The notes under the pieces were generated by a model. That model had not been told where the DNA came from and searched no databases. It saw only the letters and a program-made list of their open reading frames with translations. Positions 1-9,918 of a stretch of DNA of 64,000 nucleotides are shown here, one piece after another. The DNA is from Bifidobacterium thermophilum DSM 20210 (GTDB taxonomy: Bacteria > Actinomycetota > Actinomycetes > Actinomycetales > Bifidobacteriaceae), in assembly GCA_000771265.1 (NCBI GenBank), contig JDUB01000001.1:124001-188000 (forward strand), read 5' to 3'. Position 1 is the stretch's first letter, and every line of letters begins with the position of its first letter. A program made the position numbers and the translations under genes.

Positions 1-1
1 C

Positions 2-214
2 CAGGAACGGCTCACCCAACAGATTGCGGACGCGCTCATGGAGTATGCGGATGCGCGCGGTGTCATCGTGGTCACGGAGTGCGAGCACTTGTGCATGTCC
101 ATGCGGGGCGTGAAAAAATCCCAAGCCCGCACCACGACATCGGCGGTTCGCGGAATCATGAAGGACCCGACGACCAGAGCCGAAGCGATGAGCCTGATCT
201 TCTCGCAGCGGTGA
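2..214 (+). CDS. folE: GTP cyclohydrolase I, 3' end (partial)
   Basis: This is the last 70 codons of GTP cyclohydrolase I, which converts GTP to 7,8-dihydroneopterin triphosphate, the first step of folate synthesis. The visible part reads through [17 protein letters not shown] and ends in SLIFSQR. The Cys in the EHLCMSMRG segment is the conserved zinc ligand of the family, and the T-S-AVRG run that follows is typical of the C-terminus. The 5' end lies outside the window. The stop codon is 19 nt before folP, so this is the upstream member of the folate operon. Confidence 0.93.
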   Translation, partial: QERLTQQIADALMEYADARGVIVVTECEHLCMSMRGVKKSQARTTTSAVRGIMKDPTTRAEAMSLIFSQR

Positions 215-233
215 ACACGGAAAGAAGGCACAC

Positions 234-1097
234 ATGGACCAAGCATTGCAGGCGTTGCACGATGCCCCCAACACCATGGTGATGGGGGTGCTCAATATCA
301 CCGAAGATTCATTCTCGGACGGAGGCAAGTGGCTTGATCCCCAGGCCGCCGCCGAGCACGGCCATGCATTGGCTAAGGCGGGGGCGCAGATTATCGATAT
401 CGGCGCAGAATCCACCCGTCCCGGCGCCAAACGTGTCAGCGAGCAGGACGAGCTCAATCGCGTGCTCGGTGCGGTTCATGCGCTTGCAGACACCGGCGTG
501 CCGCTGTCCATCGACACCACCCGCGCCAGTGTGGCAGAAGCGGCTTTGGAAGCGGGCGCGTCGATTATCAACGATGTGTCAGGCGGCCGTTTGGATCCAC
601 AGGTTCCGCATGTGGTCGCCGAACACGACTGTCTGTATATCGTCCAGCATTGGCGCGGCTGGCTTTCGGGCTCGCAGGGCGCGACCCCGGATGCCGATAC
701 CTCCGTGTACACGGGCGGTGTCATGCACGATGTCCGTGAGGAGCTGCTCAGACAGGTCGACGATGTGCTGGCCGCCGGAGTCAGGCCAGAACAGATCATC
801 ATCGATCCGGGGCTGGGGTTCTCCAAGCCGAGCGCGGCGCATAATTTCCCCCTGCTTGTCGGCTTGGATACCTTGCGCGCGAGCGGGTATCCGGTACTGA
901 TCGGCGCGTCTCGCAAGCGTTTCCTCGCTGATGCGGGGATTGACCCCGGCAATATGGCGGCGCGGGATGATGCGACCGCCGCATTGTCCGCCATGTGCGC
1001 CGAACATGGCGCGTGGGCTGTGCGTGTCCATGATGTCGCCAAATCGCTGGCCGCCGTCACGATGGGCACCATGTGGCGGACCTACGCCAACGCGTGA
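234..1097 (+). CDS. folP: dihydropteroate synthase
   Basis: This 287-residue TIM-barrel enzyme condenses 6-hydroxymethyl-dihydropterin pyrophosphate with para-aminobenzoate to give dihydropteroate; it is the sulfonamide target. Family signatures are clear: MGVLNITEDSFSDGG (residues 17-31), GAESTRPG (57-64), IDTTR (93-97), DPGLGFSK (191-198) and GASRKRF (224-230). Length is normal for the family. The ATG follows an AAGG motif a few bases upstream. It lies 19 nt after folE and 67 nt before folB-folK, so the folate genes are probably cotranscribed. Confidence 0.96.
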   Translation: MDQALQALHDAPNTMVMGVLNITEDSFSDGGKWLDPQAAAEHGHALAKAGAQIIDIGAESTRPGAKRVSEQDELNRVLGAVHALADTGVPLSIDTTRASVAEAALEAGASIINDVSGGRLDPQVPHVVAEHDCLYIVQHWRGWLSGSQGATPDADTSVYTGGVMHDVREELLRQVDDVLAAGVRPEQIIIDPGLGFSKPSAAHNFPLLVGLDTLRASGYPVLIGASRKRFLADAGIDPGNMAARDDATAALSAMCAEHGAWAVRVHDVAKSLAAVTMGTMWRTYANA

Positions 1098-1164
1098 TGC
1101 GGGCTGATTGCGTGCTGAACTTGGGCTGAATGCGGCATTCGTTATTTGGAAAGGAGCTGCGCAC

Positions 1165-2187
1165 ATGGACACCATCACGCTCACAGGAATCCGTGCGCAA
1201 GGTACGCATGGCGTGCTGGAGCATGAGCATACGCGGCCTCAGCCGTTCATCGTCGATGCGGCAATCGAGCTTGATTTGCGCGCTGCCGGCCGGTCTGACG
1301 CGCTCGATGACACGGTGGATTATGGCCGGGCGGCGAAGGCGATCGTCGGGATTATCGAAGGGGAGCATGTCGATCTGATCGAACGGCTCGCCCAGCTTGT
1401 CGCCGACGCGTTGCTCGCATTTGAGCGGGTTAGGCGGGTCACGGTCACCGTTCATAAGCCGCATGCGCCGATCACCGTGCCCTTCACTGATGTGAGCGTG
1501 ACCATCACCAGGGATGCCGAGGATTGCCTGACTGCCCCAGCGGACGATGACGTTGCGGTCGGTGATTGTGGAGATTACAGCAATCACAAGGATTGCGGCG
1601 ATCAGCATGGGGGCAGCGCTTGGAGCGTTCACCACGTCGTGTTGTCTCTCGGTGCGAACCAGGGCGGAAATACCGCTGCCATCACCGGGGTGTTGCGCGA
1701 CGCCGTCCGGCAGCTTGATGCGATCGAGGACACGCAGATCACTGGCGTGTCGTCGCTGTATCGCACCAAGGCGTGGGGAATGCCGCAGAATACGCCGGAT
1801 TTCCTCAACGCCATCGTGCTGGCATCCACCACGCGCAGACCGCGGGAGCTGCTGCAGACGATCCACGATATTGAGCAAAGCGCCGGCCGCGATCACGGCC
1901 AGCATTGGGCATCACGGCCGCTTGACATTGATATCATCGATGTCGACGGCATGGTGTGCGACGACCCGACGTTGACGTTGCCGCATCCACGGGCGTGGCA
2001 GCGTGCTTTTGTGCTTGTGCCGTGGGCTCAGGTCGATTGCGACGCGCGGCTCGCCGGCCCGCATGGCGGCAAGGTCACCGAACTTGCACGCAATACCCCG
2101 GACGCGCACAGTGTGGAGGTCGTCTGTGACGATTGGATGGTTGCACAAGCGGACAACCTAGGGAATCCCGATACGCAAGGAGATTGA
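1165..2187 (+). CDS. folK: bifunctional dihydroneopterin aldolase / HPPK (FolB-FolK fusion)
   Basis: A 340-residue fusion of two consecutive folate enzymes. Residues 1-118 are dihydroneopterin aldolase (GTHGVLEHE near 13-21, QPFIVD at 26-31, DTVDYG at 49-54, LIERLAQLVAD from 71). Residues ~157-340 are HPPK, which pyrophosphorylates hydroxymethyl-dihydropterin (VLSLGANQGG, then RPLDIDIIDVDG with the metal-binding Asp pair, and LPHPRAWQRAFVLVPW). A linker of about 35 residues rich in D, G and H joins them. I chose the ATG at 1165 because AAGGAG precedes it; an in-frame ATG at 1108 would add 19 unconserved residues. The stop overlaps the start of the next gene. Confidence 0.94.
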   Translation: MDTITLTGIRAQGTHGVLEHEHTRPQPFIVDAAIELDLRAAGRSDALDDTVDYGRAAKAIVGIIEGEHVDLIERLAQLVADALLAFERVRRVTVTVHKPHAPITVPFTDVSVTITRDAEDCLTAPADDDVAVGDCGDYSNHKDCGDQHGGSAWSVHHVVLSLGANQGGNTAAITGVLRDAVRQLDAIEDTQITGVSSLYRTKAWGMPQNTPDFLNAIVLASTTRRPRELLQTIHDIEQSAGRDHGQHWASRPLDIDIIDVDGMVCDDPTLTLPHPRAWQRAFVLVPWAQVDCDARLAGPHGGKVTELARNTPDAHSVEVVCDDWMVAQADNLGNPDTQGD

Positions 2188-2723
2188 TGATCATGCGAAG
2201 AACCCCGTGGTGGCAGTACGCGATTGCGGTGCTGGCAGGCTGTCTGCTCAGTGTGGGTGTGACGAAAGTCGCGGAAAACATCCAGTTTGACATGCTTGGT
2301 GCGCCGATTGTGGTGTCGGTGGTCATGCTGGTCATGGGACTGGTGGTGCTGGGGTTGGCGATCCAGGTGCGTATTTACGCGCGGACTGATCCGAAGAAAC
2401 GTACGCGCAGGCTTGATCCCGAGCGTGCGGTCAATACGCTGATCCTGTCGAAGGCGCTGGGGCTTGCTGCGGCGTTTTTGCTTGGCTGGTACGGGGTGCA
2501 GTTGATCATCGCGTTGCCACACAGCGATGCGCCGTATTATGCGGGGGCGATTCGCGAATGCGCTATCGCGGCGGCGGTCAGCTTGATTGACATGATCATC
2601 GGCATCATCAGCGAGTGGTTCTGTCAGTTGCCGCCCGATGAGGGGCCGGAGAACCCGAAGATCAAGGAGCGCCAGCGTCAACAGCGTCAGCTCGCCCGTG
2701 GCGGCGTCGCCAAACGCAGCTAG
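2187..2723 (+). CDS. DUF3180 family membrane protein
   Basis: A 178-residue protein with four predicted membrane segments: about residues 9-26, 34-54 (VVSVVMLVMGLVVLGLAI), 86-106 and 120-142. The last two bracket a short outside loop. A basic stretch (ARTDPKKRTRR) lies between segments 2 and 3, and the C-terminal tail is highly charged (KERQRQQRQLARGG). It belongs to DUF3180, an actinobacterial family usually found next to folK; its biochemical role is not known. The ATG overlaps the folK stop (ATG at 2187) and GGAG lies just upstream, so translation is probably coupled. A membrane role linked to folate is inference only. Confidence 0.85.
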   Translation: MIMRRTPWWQYAIAVLAGCLLSVGVTKVAENIQFDMLGAPIVVSVVMLVMGLVVLGLAIQVRIYARTDPKKRTRRLDPERAVNTLILSKALGLAAAFLLGWYGVQLIIALPHSDAPYYAGAIRECAIAAAVSLIDMIIGIISEWFCQLPPDEGPENPKIKERQRQQRQLARGGVAKRS

Positions 2724-2800
2724 TGTGCGTGCCGTTTCTGCCGACAGTGAGTGCGTCGTCAGCGTCGGCAGAAGGTTGGTGGTTCTCACCAAACTAGGTG

Positions 2801-2919
2801 TTTCCCAAACTGGTTACGCTTGCGCCCGGTTTTCTGTCACCAGTTTGTGAATATCCCCGAACTGGTGACGCTGAGAGTGAGTTTGCATAGCTAGTTTGGG
2901 AAAACGAACCGGTTACGCC
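2801..2919. repeat. clustered 15-bp repeats and inverted repeat between convergent genes
   Basis: The space between the DUF3180 gene and tesB holds three related 15-mers of the form CRAACYGGTKACGCY at 2806-2820, 2858-2872 and 2905-2919, about 50 bp apart. An 11-bp inverted repeat (TTTCCCAAACT at 2801-2811, AGTTTGGGAAA at 2893-2903) brackets the cluster, and an inverse partial copy (CACCAGTTTG) lies near 2839. The third copy runs into the tesB 3' end. It could act as a bidirectional terminator or be a small repeat element. Confidence 0.5.
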
Positions 2920-3866
2920 GCGGTGTTGCTGGTTTCGCTGCCGGATTGCAAGGTTTCGAGGGTCTTGTCTGGGACGCGGATCATGGCTTCCTGTGCCATC
3001 ACCGCGACCAGTTCGCCGTCGCGCGAATACACCTTCGCGAGCGCCAGCCCACGTCCATGAGCGGCGGTCGGCGTATCCTGCACATACAGATGCCACTGGT
3101 TGATGTCGATATCCCGATACCACCACATCGAATGGTCGATGGACGCATAGGAAATCCCAGGTGTCGAAATGCTCAGCCCCGCGCGCCGCAGCACCGGCTC
3201 CATCATGATCTGGTCGCAGCCGAGCGCCAGCATCGCCCGATGCATCACCTGCGGCACGTCTGCGGTCCCATCCGCCTTCATCCACACCATCTGACGCCCA
3301 CTGTCCCGGTCCGCGGACTTGTGGTCGGCGCCCAACATGATGGTCGGCGTCACATGACGGATGTCGAATGGGGATTTGCTGGCGTAGAAATCAGCGAACG
3401 GAGACTTTTCCGCATACGGTTCCATCAGTTGTTTGGCGCTGGTCAGTCCTTCTGGACCCGGCACATCGGCCGGCATCGGATCGGCGAATTCGACACCCCG
3501 TTGGCCGGTTTCCTGGAAGCTCGCGATGGCGGTGAGAATCGGCCCCTGCGCCTGCGTGACATTGACGCGCCTAGATGAGAAGGAATGCCCGTCACGCAAG
3601 GTTTCCACATCGAAGAGCACATCCTGATGAATATCGCCGGCGGCGATGAAATACCCGTGGATGGAATGGGGCAGACGTCCGCCGGGCACGGTTTTCGCCG
3701 CGGCAATGACGGACTGGGCGATCACCTGGCCGCCATAGACGCGCCCCGTGGGGAAATACAGGCTTTCCCCATTGATGTAGGTATGGTCCCGATGCGGGGA
3801 AGGGGTGCCAAGCTGCAGCACCTTCACCAGATGCTTCAGCGGTGTCATCGATTCACTGTGCGTCAT
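2913..3866 (-). CDS. tesB: acyl-CoA thioesterase II
   Basis: A 317-residue double hot-dog thioesterase that hydrolyses acyl-CoA to free fatty acid and CoA. The N-terminal half has YFPTGRVYGGQVIAQSVIAA, typical of TesB. The C-terminal half has IDHSMWWYRDIDINQWHLYVQDTP followed by VAVMAQEAMIR, which hold the Asp, Thr and Gln of the known TesB catalytic triad. The start at 3866 is preceded by AAGAG; an in-frame ATG at 3884 is also possible. It is convergent with the folate operon and stands alone. Physiological substrate is not evident; bifidobacteria do not beta-oxidise, so acyl-CoA housekeeping is more likely. Confidence 0.92.
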   Translation of the reverse strand: MTHSESMTPLKHLVKVLQLGTPSPHRDHTYINGESLYFPTGRVYGGQVIAQSVIAAAKTVPGGRLPHSIHGYFIAAGDIHQDVLFDVETLRDGHSFSSRRVNVTQAQGPILTAIASFQETGQRGVEFADPMPADVPGPEGLTSAKQLMEPYAEKSPFADFYASKSPFDIRHVTPTIMLGADHKSADRDSGRQMVWMKADGTADVPQVMHRAMLALGCDQIMMEPVLRRAGLSISTPGISYASIDHSMWWYRDIDINQWHLYVQDTPTAAHGRGLALAKVYSRDGELVAVMAQEAMIRVPDKTLETLQSGSETSNTAA

Positions 3867-4245
3867 AGTCGCTCTTTTCTGCATGCCCGCCGGCCAGTGC
3901 GGTGAGCGCGTATTCGGTCGGCGTCATGCGCCGCATGGTGTAGTCTAATCCGTTTGACGGAATATCTTCGGATTTCGCGGTGAAATCCGTTTTCGTCAAC
4001 GAAATCCGCATCCTGCGCATGTGCCGAGTGTTATGACACAGTACAGCAGGTGTGTATTTCCGTTGCGATTCGACTTGTCCTCACGCGTGTAAACGCACGG
4101 TGGCGTCGGGTGAACATCCGGTGGCTGCAAGGTGAACCGGGCGCCGCCCCGTGCTTGATTCCGGTCGGATTCGACGAAAGAGCATACCAAGAAATCCAAG
4201 AACCAAACCCAAGACCAGAACCCAAGGCCCAAGCCCAAAACTCAA
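3867..4245. other. intergenic region with small inverted repeats, no gene seen
   Basis: No convincing gene. Upstream of tesB there are nested stem-loops: CGGATTTC/GAAATCCG (3969-3989), TTTCGT/ACGAAA (3991-4004) and a third GAAATCC at 4001-4007. They may be an operator or a leader hairpin for tesB. The right part (4187-4250) is a low-complexity CCAAG-rich stretch. Confidence 0.45.
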
Positions 4246-4250
4246 GAACC
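4187..4250. repeat. degenerate CCAAG-rich low-complexity repeat
   Basis: About nine CCAAG, CCAAA or TCAAG units follow each other with irregular spacing. The strand is almost free of T over 60 bases. It abuts the ettA terminator. Confidence 0.55.
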
Positions 4251-4279
4251 TCCCGGTCGGTTGCCCGACTGGGAGGTTC
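4236..4279 (-). terminator. rho-independent terminator of ettA
   Basis: A 15-bp stem (GAACCTCCCGGTCGG at 4246-4260 against CCGACTGGGAGGTTC at 4265-4279, one G-U pair) with a TTGC loop. Read on the minus strand it is followed by TTGAGTTTTGG. It lies 64 nt past the ettA stop. Confidence 0.8.
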
Positions 4280-4342
4280 CATGATTGATCGCCGTTCGCC
4301 TATCGCACGATGTAGAGCACCGGCGAACGCATCCGCATGCTA

Positions 4343-6019
<1,677 letters not shown>

Positions 6020-6619
6020 AGTTGTTCCGTTCTCCTGATGTGCACCACGCGGATGCATATGGAATGTAATCGGTCACAATAACCCTTCCATTATGGCGTA
6101 TACGGTCTACAGCGGGCGGGTCGCTGACGGGGCGCGCGGGTGGGGCATCGGGTTTCGGCGAGTTGTGCGATTGGTGGGTTGCATGGCGGGCAGATTTAGG
6201 TGGTTCGGAGAGTCTGATGGGTCGGTATCTTCCCGCGGTGCGACGGTGTGGTCGCATGACGGGCTGATTGGGTTGGTGTGGCGCGGGATTGGGCCGGTAT
6301 CTGCCCGATGTGCGACATCGCGGTCGCCCCCGGCCCGTCGTTGCTGTTCGTATCTTGGACGGGAAAGTGGACGCCTCCTCGCCTTCCTCGTACTATCAAT
6401 CGGCGGGACATGCGATTGACGGGATTATCCTTCGTCTGGACTTGCGATAGACAAGACTATCGATTGACAGGACTTGGATTAACAGGACTTGCGATTGGCG
6501 GGACGATCAATCGACTGGGCTCGACGATTCCGGATTCGCGTCTGTCAGTTGCAAACACTCGGAAATACTGCAACACCGGCAATCACATTGCCGTTGCGCC
6601 CGCGGAAGTGAGATACATC
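6020..6619. other. intergenic region, no gene supported
   Basis: Six hundred bases between divergent ettA and the TauE/SafE gene. Open frames cross it but show no family features. The left part is G-rich low-complexity sequence with repeated GGTTG and GCGGG motifs. The right part holds a 16-bp tandem repeat (6389-6515). It must contain the promoters of both neighbours, but I see no convincing -35/-10 pair. Confidence 0.5.
6389..6515. repeat. degenerate 16-bp tandem repeat, eight units
   Basis: Eight consecutive units, seven of 16 bp and one of 15 bp, start at 6389, 6405, 6421, 6437, 6453, 6469, 6484 and 6500. The consensus is close to AGGACTTGCGATTGAC. Units 2, 4, 5, 6 and 7 match it best; units 1 and 8 share ATCAATCG(G/A)C. 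It ends 104 bp before the TauE/SafE start. Confidence 0.6.
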
Positions 6620-7492
6620 ATGATTGCTGGATACTCGGTACTCACCCTGCTGTTGGTGGCGCTCGCCGGCGTCGGAGCCGGCTTCGTGGGGTACGCTGTG
6701 GGCGCATCATCGCTGATTTCCTACCCTGCGCTGTTGGCGCTGGGAGTGCCGCCCGTCCTCGCCAACGCCTCGAACACGGTTGGCGTGCTGGGCACGGGAT
6801 TCGGCGGTGCGCTCGGTGCGCGCAAGGAGTTGCATGGATTGCACCTCAGGGCCGCGATTTACGTGTCGATTGGCGTGGTCGGCGGCATCCTGGGGGCGTT
6901 GCTGCTGCTTGAACTCGACCCGAAGGTCTTCGAATTCGTTGTCCCGCCGCTGATTGCCCTGAGCAGTGCCGCAATCGCCCTCAATCCGCGCGGGCGCGCC
7001 GAAGCCAGGCAGGCCGCCGCGGCAGCACAGGCGCAAGCGGTCCAGCTGGGACTGAATGAGGCATCGCCGGACGGCAATACAGGGAAGCGGCGTTCCCGCC
7101 CGCTCGTCCGCACACAAACCGAGCCGCTCTCCGAAGACCCGTGGTGGGTCTGGCTTGGCGTGTCATGCTGCGCAATCTACAGCGGCTATTTCGGAGCCGG
7201 CGCGGGCACGTTGGTCCTTGCGGTGCTTGACGCAGCCGGCATCGGACCGTTCCATCAGGTCAACGCGCTGAAAACCCTGATCGGGTGGGGCGCGAATATG
7301 AGCGCATCCGTGGTGTTTATCGCGCGTGGCGTCGTCGATTGGCCGTTGGCCATCGTGATGTGCCTCGGCTGCTTCGCCGGCAGCTACATCGCCCCGCCGA
7401 TCACCCGGAAAATCCCTGCTCGTATCATGCGCATCGCCGCGGTGATCGCCGGCATTGCCCTGACCATCGACCTGGCCATCAAGACTTACTGA
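6620..7492 (+). CDS. TauE/SafE family sulfite/organic anion exporter
   Basis: A 290-residue integral membrane protein of the TauE/SafE (DUF81) family, which exports sulfite or small organosulfur anions in characterised members. It has two homologous halves. The first (residues ~5-112) carries VGAGFVGYAVGASSLISYPALLALGVPP; the second (~160-290) carries GYFGAGAGTLVLAVL and NALKTLIGWGANMSASVVFI. A hydrophilic, Ala/Gln-rich cytoplasmic loop (~115-158) separates them. I chose the ATG at 6620 because the upstream frame is low-complexity and the first membrane segment starts right after it. The substrate cannot be told from the sequence. Confidence 0.85.
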   Translation: MIAGYSVLTLLLVALAGVGAGFVGYAVGASSLISYPALLALGVPPVLANASNTVGVLGTGFGGALGARKELHGLHLRAAIYVSIGVVGGILGALLLLELDPKVFEFVVPPLIALSSAAIALNPRGRAEARQAAAAAQAQAVQLGLNEASPDGNTGKRRSRPLVRTQTEPLSEDPWWVWLGVSCCAIYSGYFGAGAGTLVLAVLDAAGIGPFHQVNALKTLIGWGANMSASVVFIARGVVDWPLAIVMCLGCFAGSYIAPPITRKIPARIMRIAAVIAGIALTIDLAIKTY

Positions 7493-7532
7493 TTGTGGAC
7501 TGCGCTCCAGATTTCCCGCCAACGTCCATCGC

Positions 7533-7620
7533 CCGTGTTCGCAGACCCGCGTTCACCGACCTGCGTTCGCCACTCCGCTTTCACACCGTCTTGCGTTCAA
7601 CCCCGCCTTCACCCCGTCGC
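7533..7620. repeat. degenerate GCGTTC-rich tandem repeat
   Basis: In the 289-bp gap before the helicase gene, five or six units of about 12-17 bp begin with GCGTTC, GCTTTC or GCCTTC (GTGTTCGCAGACC, GCGTTCACCGACCT, GCGTTCGCCACTC and so on). Copies are poor and the period drifts. No gene seen in the gap. Confidence 0.4.
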
Positions 7621-7781
7621 CACCGCTGTCATCGATGTAACCCACTGCTGCCTCGCCGCTTGAACCATCGTGCCAGCCGCGCGTCGAATTCGACACCTCG
7701 CGATAGACTGAATTGTCTGAATAACGCCGCGAGAGTGCGGCTGGGTCGCGTGAGCGACCGACTTACGATCGAAAGAACATA

Positions 7782-9833
7782 GTGACTGATTCCAAATCCT
7801 CTCAGCATGCCCATAAGCACGACAACAAGCGGCATAGCGATTCCTTCAAACATCACGGCAAGGGCGGGCGCAAGGGCGGTAAGCGCTTCGACCGCCGTGA
7901 CGGCAAGAACTCCTCCTTCAAGAACCAGAACATCGAAGAAGAACTTCACGAGAGCAAATACGTCGCGGCTGCAGAGGCCGCCGCGGCCGATTCCGCCGCA
8001 CACCGCGACGAGCCGCCTCGCACCTTCGCCGAACTGGGGGTTCCGCACGAACTGGTCGATGCGCTTGAACGTGACGGCAAAACCACGGCGTTCCCCATCC
8101 AGGCGGACACCCTGCCGGATTCCCTTGCCGGACGCGATATTCTCGGTCGAGGCCAGACCGGTTCCGGCAAGACCCTCGCGTTCTCCATCCCGCTGATCGC
8201 CCGTCTCGCGCAGTCCAGCGACGCTGATGACGCTATTCGCGATTTCAACGCCATAAAGAACAGCGGCGACAAGGACGCGCGCAAGAAAGCCATGCTGCCC
8301 CACCCGCGCGCACTCGTTCTTGCACCGACCAGAGAGCTGGTCAACCAGATTGACGAAGTCATCAGGCCTCTCGCCGAGGTGTACGGCATGCGTACCGTCA
8401 CCATCTACGGCGGTGTACGCCAAGGCCGTCAGGTTGACGGTCTGCGTCGTGGTGCCCAGATTGTGGTTGCCTGCCCTGGGCGTCTCGAGGATCTGCTCAA
8501 CCAGAAGCTGCTCAGCCTTGAATCCGTGCGCGTCGCGGTGCTTGACGAAGCCGATGAAATGGCCGATATGGGCTTCCTTCCTTCGGTTGAGAAACTGCTC
8601 GCTCAGGTCGCCCCTGACGGCCAGCGCATGCTGTTCTCCGCGACCCTCGACCACGGTGTCGACAAGCTCGTCGACGAATTCCTGCATGAGCCGAAGGTCC
8701 ACGCGGTCGATGCCGCCGACGCCCAGGTCGACACGCTCACCCAGCATGTGTTCAAGGTCACCAAGGACGACAAGCCTGAGGTGATTCGTGCGCTCGCCAG
8801 CGGCAAGGATAAGCGCATCATCTTCACCCGTACCAAGTACCAGGCCAAGGAACTCGCCGAGAAGCTCGTCAAGCACGGCATTCCTGCGGTCGATCTGCAG
8901 GGCAATCTGTCGCAAAAGCAGCGCGACCATCATCTCGCTGCGTTCGAGCGTGGATTCGTGCGTGTCCTGGTCGCCACGGATGTTGCCGCGCGAGGCATCG
9001 ACGTCAGCGATGTCGCGCTGGTGATCCAGACCGAACCGCCGGCCGACCCGAAGTCCTTCCTCCATCGTTCCGGCCGTACTGCGCGCGCTGGCGAACATGG
9101 TGACGTGGTCACACTCGTGCTGCCGAACCAGCGCCGGTCCTCGCATCGTCTGTTCCACAACGCGGGTATTGACGCGAAGCCGGTCGCGGTCACCCCTGAG
9201 TCTCCTGAACTGCTAGAGCTGGTAGGCGAGGTTGCGCCTGTTGTCGAGGGCTGGAGCTTGGGCCAAGTCGATTTCGGCGACAAGCACGGCAAGAAGAAGG
9301 ACGGCGGCCGCAAGCGCAAGGACAATAAGGGTCGCAAGGCCCGTCATGACCACGCCGACCGCCGTGACCGCAAGGGCAGGAGTGGCAAGGCCGACGCTTC
9401 CGGCGAAGCGTTTGAGCGTTTCGACCAGCCACAATCCGTGGATTTCGTCGCATCCAGCGATACCAAGGAATCCAAGGACGCCAAGCATTACGGCCATAAG
9501 GATGCCAAAGGTTACAAACATGGCAAGAAGCGTTTCGACCGTGCTGACCGTTTCGACCGGGCAGACCGCCAGCCGCGATTCGATCGCGAAGACTACGGGG
9601 ACGACATGCCGCAACGCCATACCGGGCACCGCATCTCCTCGTATGACGAAGGCCCGCATAACCGCAGGCAGCGTCGTGAGCGTGAGTTCGGCCACCGTGC
9701 GAACGGGTTCAGGAAAGGCGGGCATCACCATCACGACGAGGTCCGGTTCGTCACGGCCTCCGGCAGGAAGTCCAAGGCCGGCAAGAAGGCGAAATCAGGC
9801 CACAAGCATGCCGGCGGCAAGAAGCGCCACTGA
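7782..9833 (+). CDS. DEAD-box ATP-dependent RNA helicase
   Basis: A 683-residue DEAD-box helicase that unwinds RNA duplexes, likely in ribosome assembly or cold adaptation. Motifs in order: GRGQTGSGKT (I), PTRELVNQ (Ia), VLDEADEM (II), SAT (III), then RecA domain 2 with VATDVAARGIDV and HRSGRTARAG (VI). The first ~55 residues are His/Lys/Gly-rich. The last ~200 (from about 480) are very basic, with KHGKKRFDRADRFDR-type repeats, and probably form a disordered RNA-binding tail. The start is GTG at 7782 behind GAAAG. It is monocistronic with its own terminator. Close to the RhlE/CshA type; the exact subfamily is not decided. Confidence 0.93.
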   Translation: MTDSKSSQHAHKHDNKRHSDSFKHHGKGGRKGGKRFDRRDGKNSSFKNQNIEEELHESKYVAAAEAAAADSAAHRDEPPRTFAELGVPHELVDALERDGKTTAFPIQADTLPDSLAGRDILGRGQTGSGKTLAFSIPLIARLAQSSDADDAIRDFNAIKNSGDKDARKKAMLPHPRALVLAPTRELVNQIDEVIRPLAEVYGMRTVTIYGGVRQGRQVDGLRRGAQIVVACPGRLEDLLNQKLLSLESVRVAVLDEADEMADMGFLPSVEKLLAQVAPDGQRMLFSATLDHGVDKLVDEFLHEPKVHAVDAADAQVDTLTQHVFKVTKDDKPEVIRALASGKDKRIIFTRTKYQAKELAEKLVKHGIPAVDLQGNLSQKQRDHHLAAFERGFVRVLVATDVAARGIDVSDVALVIQTEPPADPKSFLHRSGRTARAGEHGDVVTLVLPNQRRSSHRLFHNAGIDAKPVAVTPESPELLELVGEVAPVVEGWSLGQVDFGDKHGKKKDGGRKRKDNKGRKARHDHADRRDRKGRSGKADASGEAFERFDQPQSVDFVASSDTKESKDAKHYGHKDAKGYKHGKKRFDRADRFDRADRQPRFDREDYGDDMPQRHTGHRISSYDEGPHNRRQRREREFGHRANGFRKGGHHHHDEVRFVTASGRKSKAGKKAKSGHKHAGGKKRH

Positions 9834-9842
9834 GTTGTAGGA

Positions 9843-9880
9843 CGGGCGGGAACGCGCAATCGTGTTCCCGCCCGCCTTGC
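9843..9880 (+). terminator. rho-independent terminator of the DEAD-box helicase
   Basis: An 11-bp stem, CGGGCGGGAAC (9843-9853) against GTTCCCGCCCG (9864-9874), with a 10-nt loop, followed by CCTTGCGTT. It lies 10 nt after the helicase stop. Confidence 0.75.
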
Positions 9881-9918
9881 GTTACGATGGAATGAGCGCT
9901 TGACGAAGGATGGTGGTT

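Noticed and set aside
79..282. Short open frame over folE/folP
   Set aside because: It is out of frame with the clear folE C-terminus and has no family features.
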